This document shows positions 60,420 through 64,000 of a stretch of 64,000 bases of DNA, one piece after another. The DNA comes from Streptomyces broussonetiae (GTDB lineage: Bacteria; Actinomycetota; Actinomycetes; Streptomycetales; Streptomycetaceae), in the NCBI RefSeq assembly GCF_009796285.1, contig NZ_CP047020.1:6510001-6574000 (forward strand), written 5' to 3'. Numbering within the stretch: position 1 is the stretch's first letter; each line of letters starts with the position of its first letter. Position numbers and translations under genes: made by a program. Below the pieces are notes generated by a model. That model did not search any database and was not told the DNA's origin. It was given only the letters and a program-made list of their open reading frames with translations.

Positions 60420-60476
60420 GGTGCGTCGCCCTTCCTCTCGGGTCGACGGGACTGGGAGCCGTGAGTTCGGAGTTAA

Positions 60477-60489
60477 CTCACGACGTGAG
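60477..60489. promoter_or_regulatory. palindrome CTCACG-A-CGTGAG upstream of the GH30 gene
   Basis: A perfect 6-bp dyad around one base, 58 bp before the GH30 start and in the divergent region with the next gene. Typical size for a LacI or TetR operator, but no regulator gene lies beside it. Confidence 0.45.
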
Positions 60490-60599
60490 CTAAGTCATGA
60501 GTGAACCACGGGTGGCGGGTGAGGTCTATACCAAGAACGGTTCCGCTCACCGCCCTGCCGCTATGCCCCGATTCCTTGTGCTTCAGGTAACTTCGAACC

Positions 60600-61982
60600 A
60601 TGAAGGCCGTCCCGTGGGCCCGCAGCCTCCCCGCCCTCCTGCTGGCCGCTCTCGCCCTGGTCCTGGCGACCGCACTCGCCCCGGCGGCGAGCGCGGACAC
60701 GAGCATCTCCACGATCGCCCGCGCGCTGCACGAGGGCCCGGTCTACGTCGACCCGGCGGCGGCCTCCCAGCTGCCCAAGGCGGACGCCGACGCCCTTGCG
60801 AAACGGATCAGGGCCGCGAACAAACCGCTGTTCATCGCGGTGCTCCCGGCCGGCTATCCGACCAGCGGACTGTTCGCGGACCTGCGCGCGGCGACCGGCG
60901 TCACCGGTCTGTACGGAATCCGCCTGGGCGACCGCTTCGACGCCCGCGGCGACTCCTCCGTCATCTCGGCGACGGCCCGGCAGAACCTGGTGTCGAGCGT
61001 CCGGGGCGAGCCCGCCGCCACCCAGCTCACCGACTTCACCGACCGCGCCCTGGCCACCATCGGCGGCCACGCCCCCAGGAGCTGGAGCGCCTCGTCCGGT
61101 TCCGGCGGCCGGGTGTCCGGTACGGCGGTGGTCGTCACGGGCGCTGTGCTGGTGGCCGCCGGCGTGGGCGCGTACACACTGGTCCGGCGCGGCCGGCGGC
61201 GGCGCGAGGAGGAGCAGCGGGCGGCCCTGGGCCGGTTGCGGGTGGTCGTGGACGAGGACATCACGGCCTTCGGTGAGGAACTGGACCGCCTCGACTTCCA
61301 TCCGGCCGAGCAGGGCGCCGACGACGCGATGCGCGCCGACTACGAGCGCGCCCTGGACGCCTACGAGACCGCCAAGCGGCGCATGGCCGCCGCGCGCCGC
61401 CCGGAGCACGTCCGCACGGTCACCGAGGCCCTGGAGGACGGCCGCTTCTCACTCGTCCAGCTCGCCGCCCGCCGCGAGGGCCGCCCGCTGCCCGAACGCC
61501 GGCCGCCCTGCTTCTTCGACCCGCGCCACGGCCCCTCGGTCTCCGACGCCGACTGGACCCCGCCCGGCGGCGCCCCGCGCCGGGTGCCGGTGTGCGCGGC
61601 CGACGCCACCCGGCTGGCCGACGGCCGCGACCCGGTGATCCGCGAGGTCGACACGGAGTACGGCCGCCGCCCCTACTGGGACGCGGGCCCGGCCTACGGC
61701 CCCTGGGCCGGTGGCTACTTCGGCGGCGGCATCCTGCCCGGTCTGCTCGTCGGCACGCTCCTCGGCAGCGTGATGGCCACGCCGTCGTACGCGGCCGACT
61801 ACGGCGCCGGATACGGCGACTTCGGCCCCGGCCACGACAGCGACTACGACGGCGGTCACGAGGGCGGCGACGTCACCGGCACGGACTTCGACGCCGGGGA
61901 CTTCGGGGGCGGATTCGGGGACGGCGGTGACTTCGGCGGGGGCGGGGGAGACGGCGGCGGTGACTTCGGCGGAGGTTTCTGA
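60600..61982 (+). CDS. membrane protein with Gly/Asp-rich tail, unknown function
   Basis: A 460-aa protein with a signal peptide (1-32, ending APAASA), an extracytoplasmic domain (~33-165, GPVYVDPAAASQLPKADADALAKRI, resembling TPM-like domains), one membrane helix (~172-194), a basic cytoplasmic helix region, and a tail dominated by GGGFGDGGDFGGGGGDGG repeats. ATG 60600 with TAACTT seven bases upstream, probably leaderless. No function is known. The tail may be flexible or self-associating. Confidence 0.75.
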   Translation: MKAVPWARSLPALLLAALALVLATALAPAASADTSISTIARALHEGPVYVDPAAASQLPKADADALAKRIRAANKPLFIAVLPAGYPTSGLFADLRAATGVTGLYGIRLGDRFDARGDSSVISATARQNLVSSVRGEPAATQLTDFTDRALATIGGHAPRSWSASSGSGGRVSGTAVVVTGAVLVAAGVGAYTLVRRGRRRREEEQRAALGRLRVVVDEDITAFGEELDRLDFHPAEQGADDAMRADYERALDAYETAKRRMAAARRPEHVRTVTEALEDGRFSLVQLAARREGRPLPERRPPCFFDPRHGPSVSDADWTPPGGAPRRVPVCAADATRLADGRDPVIREVDTEYGRRPYWDAGPAYGPWAGGYFGGGILPGLLVGTLLGSVMATPSYAADYGAGYGDFGPGHDSDYDGGHEGGDVTGTDFDAGDFGGGFGDGGDFGGGGGDGGGDFGGGF

Positions 61983-62008
61983 AGGGGAAGGGGGCTCCTG
62001 AGGGCCCG

Positions 62009-62220
62009 TCACCCCGCGCTGTCACTCGCGCTCTCGCGCTCGCTCTCCGGGGATCCCGGCCGTTCCAGCACCGTGGCGGCCCGCGCCGGCAGCCCGCGTT
62101 CCGTCTCGCCGAGCGCGCCCGGCGCCCCGGCGAGCCGGGCGTCCCGCGCGGTCATGTCCCGCTCCGGCGTCCGCTGCCCCGCCTCGGTGAGCGACAGCAT
62201 CGCGTCGGCCTGGTGGCTGC
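62009..62220 (-). pseudogene. C-terminal remnant of a MarR-family regulator
   Basis: The minus strand reads LSLTEAGQRTPERDMTARDARL then GALGETERGLPARAATVLE, matching the end of MarR proteins (normally VSLTEAGRRALE... and LAALGETERELLRAAA). The N-terminal winged helix-turn-helix is missing; upstream sequence (62221-62367) shows no coding similarity. It lies just downstream of the YceI gene, whose promoter carries a MarR-type palindrome. Boundaries are approximate. Confidence 0.5.
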
Positions 62221-62367
62221 TTCCGGTGGGCGCCGGGGGGCGGATGCCGGGAGCCGGCCGGTCGGGGCGCGGCCCGGGCCGGCGGTGGAGGGTAAAAGCG
62301 GCGGCGCCCGTCTCCCCTGCCGGGGGAGCGGGCGCCACCGCTGTACGGCCGACCGACGGCCGCAGGC

Positions 62368-62964
62368 TCAGGCGTTCTTGATCGCCGAGATGTCGAAGTT
62401 CAGCTTGATCTTGTCGGAGACCAGCACGCCGCCGGTCTCCAGCGCGGCGTTCCAGGTCAGGCCCCACTCCGAGCGCAGGATCTCGGTCTTGCCCTCGAAG
62501 CCGACGCGCTCGTTGCCGAACGGGTCCGTCGCGGCACCGTTGAACTCCAGCTCGATGGTGATCGACTTGGTCACGCCGAGGAGGGAGAGGTCGCCGGTGA
62601 TGCGGTAGTCGTCGCCGCCCAGGGCCTCCGCCTTGGTGGAGCGGAAGGTCATGGTCGGGAACTCGTCGATCTTGAAGAAGTCGGACGACTTCAGGTGCCC
62701 GTCACGGTCGGTGTTGCCGGTCTCGATGCTCGCCATGCTGACGTCGAGGGAGGCGGTGGACCCGGCCGGGTTCGCGCCGTCCAGGTGCAGGGTGCCGGTG
62801 AAGTCCCCGAAGGTGCCCTTGACGTTGGTGACCATGGCGTGCCGGGCGACGAAGCCGAGCGTCGTGTGCGCCGGGTCGATCGTGTAGTCACCGGTCAGCG
62901 AGGTCAGGTCCGGGCCCGTGACGGTGGTCGTGGGGGTGCTGTCCTTGCGGCTGAAGATGCCCAT
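62368..62964 (-). CDS. YceI-family protein
   Basis: A 198-aa lipocalin-like beta-barrel of the YceI family, which binds isoprenoid lipids. Diagnostic strands are GDYTIDPAHTTLGFVARHAMVTNVKGTFGDF, NTDRDGHLKSSDFFKIDEFPTMTF and GDLSLLGVTKSITIELEF. No signal peptide is seen, as is usual for Streptomyces members. ATG 62964. The near-palindrome GTTGAACGTTAAAC (62987-63000) 22 bp upstream looks like a MarR operator, and a MarR remnant lies downstream. Confidence 0.9.
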   Translation of the reverse strand: MGIFSRKDSTPTTTVTGPDLTSLTGDYTIDPAHTTLGFVARHAMVTNVKGTFGDFTGTLHLDGANPAGSTASLDVSMASIETGNTDRDGHLKSSDFFKIDEFPTMTFRSTKAEALGGDDYRITGDLSLLGVTKSITIELEFNGAATDPFGNERVGFEGKTEILRSEWGLTWNAALETGGVLVSDKIKLNFDISAIKNA

Positions 62965-62986
62965 GTCGTGCTCCAGAGAAGTATCG

Positions 62987-63000
62987 GTTGAACGTTAAAC
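62987..63000. promoter_or_regulatory. MarR-type operator candidate upstream of yceI
   Basis: GTTGAACGTTAAAC: dyad centred on AACGTT with two mismatches in 14 bases. AT-rich against a GC-rich background and correctly placed over the YceI promoter. Confidence 0.5.
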
Positions 63001-63154
63001 GAACTCGTCGACTTCGAAGGTAGACCCATTCGGTTCAGGTTTCAACATCATCCGCAGAGTGTTTTCACCGTTACGCACAGTGGTGCCGTTCTGCCCCTGG
63101 TGGACGCGTGCCGCACTCGGGCACCATCTCCCTGTACCGCCTGCACAGCCGTCG

Positions 63155-63288
63155 TACATCAAGAACAACTTCACCTGCATCGGTCCGCGCGGCGACGGCT
63201 CCCCGCAGTGGCAGTCCGGTTCCGGCACATCTACGCCGACGAGGGCAGCCACTGGGACGCCCTCCGCTGCAACTGCGGTGGCTGCTGA
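63155..63288 (+). pseudogene. remnant of a small Cys-rich protein gene
   Basis: Frame from 63155 reads YIKNNFTCIGPRGDGSPQWQ then SGSG; after a one-base shift near 63225 it continues HIYADEGSHWDALRCNCGGC and stops at 63286-63288. Adding one base joins the two into a coherent cysteine-rich end. No start codon or ribosome-binding site is seen for an intact gene, and the family is not recognised. Sequence left of it to 63001 holds no gene. Confidence 0.4.
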
Positions 63289-63311
63289 GACCGGACGGAG
63301 GGGAGAGAGCG

Positions 63312-64000
63312 GTGTCCGGACTCCCGCGCCCGCCCCGGCGCACGCTGCTGCTGGCCGCCGCCCTCGTCCCGGCCCTGGCCTCCGGTGCCCGGGCGGCCGG
63401 CGGTCCCGATCCCTACGACACCCTGCGCCGCCGCTGGCTCGACATCGCGCTCGGCACGGGCTACGACCCGGGCGCGGCACCGTACGCCCTGCGACTCGGC
63501 CAACTCGGCGTCCAGGCGCGCGAGTTCAGCGGCACCATGGCGCCCGCCCCCGACTCCCTCTGGCCCGGGCACCCCTTCGACCCGCCGGCCGGCATCACCT
63601 TCAGCTACGGTCGGCTGTGGACCATGGCCCAGGCCTGGGCCCAGCCGGGCACCGGCGCCACCGGCGACCCCGCGCTGCTCGACGCCGTCCTGCGCGGGCT
63701 CGACCATCTCCGCGTCCGCGTCTACAACCCTTCCACCAGCCGCTACGGCAACTGGTGGGAGTGGCAGATCGGCAGCCCCCGGCTGCTCATGGACATCACC
63801 GCCGCCCTGTACGAGCGGCTCGGCGCCGACCGGATCGCCGCCGCCTGCGCGGCCGTGGGCCACTTCGTCCCGGACGCGATGCTCACCGACTACTCCGGCA
63901 CCTCCACCGGCGCCAACCGCGTCGACCTGTGCCGCTCCGTCGCCCTGCGCGGGATCCTGGGCCGCGACGCCGGCCGGATCTCCCTGGCCCGGGACGCCCT
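63312..64000 (+). CDS. polysaccharide lyase family 8 (hyaluronate/chondroitin/xanthan lyase type), 3' truncated by window edge
   Basis: The first ~229 residues of a large secreted lyase. A basic N-terminus with RRTLLLAAALVPALASGARA looks like a signal peptide, possibly Tat-exported (twin Arg). The following alpha/alpha-barrel part contains DPYDTLRRRWLDIALGTGYD, GNWWEWQIGSPRLLMDITA and GANRVDLCRS, which are PL8 motifs including the substrate-cleft Trp pair and Asn. It cleaves uronic-acid polysaccharides by beta-elimination. GTG 63312 follows GGAGGGGAGAG. The catalytic His/Tyr region lies beyond the window. Fits with the GH30 enzyme nearby as extracellular polysaccharide degradation. Confidence 0.9.
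   Translation, partial: MSGLPRPPRRTLLLAAALVPALASGARAAGGPDPYDTLRRRWLDIALGTGYDPGAAPYALRLGQLGVQAREFSGTMAPAPDSLWPGHPFDPPAGITFSYGRLWTMAQAWAQPGTGATGDPALLDAVLRGLDHLRVRVYNPSTSRYGNWWEWQIGSPRLLMDITAALYERLGADRIAAACAAVGHFVPDAMLTDYSGTSTGANRVDLCRSVALRGILGRDAGRISLARDA

Overview
The window is very GC-rich with strong GC bias at third codon positions, frequent GTG starts, many apparently leaderless genes, DUF397 and LAL-type regulator families and two c-di-GMP enzymes. This points firmly to Streptomyces. The order mnmA - ligA - GGDEF/EAL - gatCA-x-gatB ... GGDEF/EAL - ilvBNC - serA - proline catabolism - leuB - ilvE - urease - cimA matches, from memory, the conserved chromosomal core around SCO5488-SCO5529 of S. 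coelicolor. The species cannot be fixed from the sequence alone.

Layout. 1-7135: 3' end of mnmA, a hydrolase/DUF427 pair, a LOG-type phosphoribohydrolase, an SDR, a MetE-like protein and ligA. 7395-11363: membrane phosphodiesterase RmdB (which carries a rare TTA codon), then a TetR regulator facing a small membrane protein and a cupin across two matching operator palindromes. 11471-15041: the tRNA amidotransferase operon gatC-gatA-(80-aa protein)-gatB. 15127-26368: an MMPL transporter, a GNAT, small proteins, a large LAL-type LuxR regulator, a lipoprotein sugar dehydrogenase, an aldo/keto reductase and a D-2-hydroxyacid dehydrogenase. 26598-35549: a CdgF-like diguanylate cyclase, then ilvB-ilvN-ilvC and serA; ilvB is preceded by a complete attenuator (leader peptide MRTRILVLGQRVG plus intrinsic terminator). 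35670-44000: MFS efflux pump with its TetR, scars of a decayed HATPase/XRE/DUF397 cassette, a PucR regulator with proline dehydrogenase and P5C dehydrogenase, and a frameshifted AAC(2')-like gene. 44108-47829: a LysR, a 43-aa protein, leuB and ilvE. 47922-55515: an NCS1 permease divergent from an operon ureAB-ureC-agmatine deiminase-cysteine-rich protein-tetR, then an MHS transporter. 55559-57412: cimA behind a second attenuator whose leader peptide has tandem Ile codons. 57426-64000: VOC and GPP34 proteins, a secreted GH30 hydrolase with a ricin-type lectin domain, a Gly-rich membrane protein, a MarR remnant, a YceI protein and the start of a PL8 lyase.

How it fits together. The metabolic backbone is branched-chain amino acid synthesis: ilvBN, ilvC, leuB, ilvE and cimA (threonine-independent entry to isoleucine) lie within about 27 kb. 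Two of these loci sit under separate transcription attenuators whose control codons are rare in this genome. The most unusual block is the urease-like operon. It has no maturation genes (ureD/E/F/G), its UreC lacks the flap cysteine, and it is co-transcribed with an agmatine deiminase but no N-carbamoylputrescine amidohydrolase. It also has its own transporters and a repeated operator. A dedicated ureido/guanidino-nitrogen pathway is a reasonable hypothesis. Several gene remnants (HATPase/XRE, DUF397, AAC(2'), MarR, a Cys-rich protein) show local decay in an otherwise conserved core.
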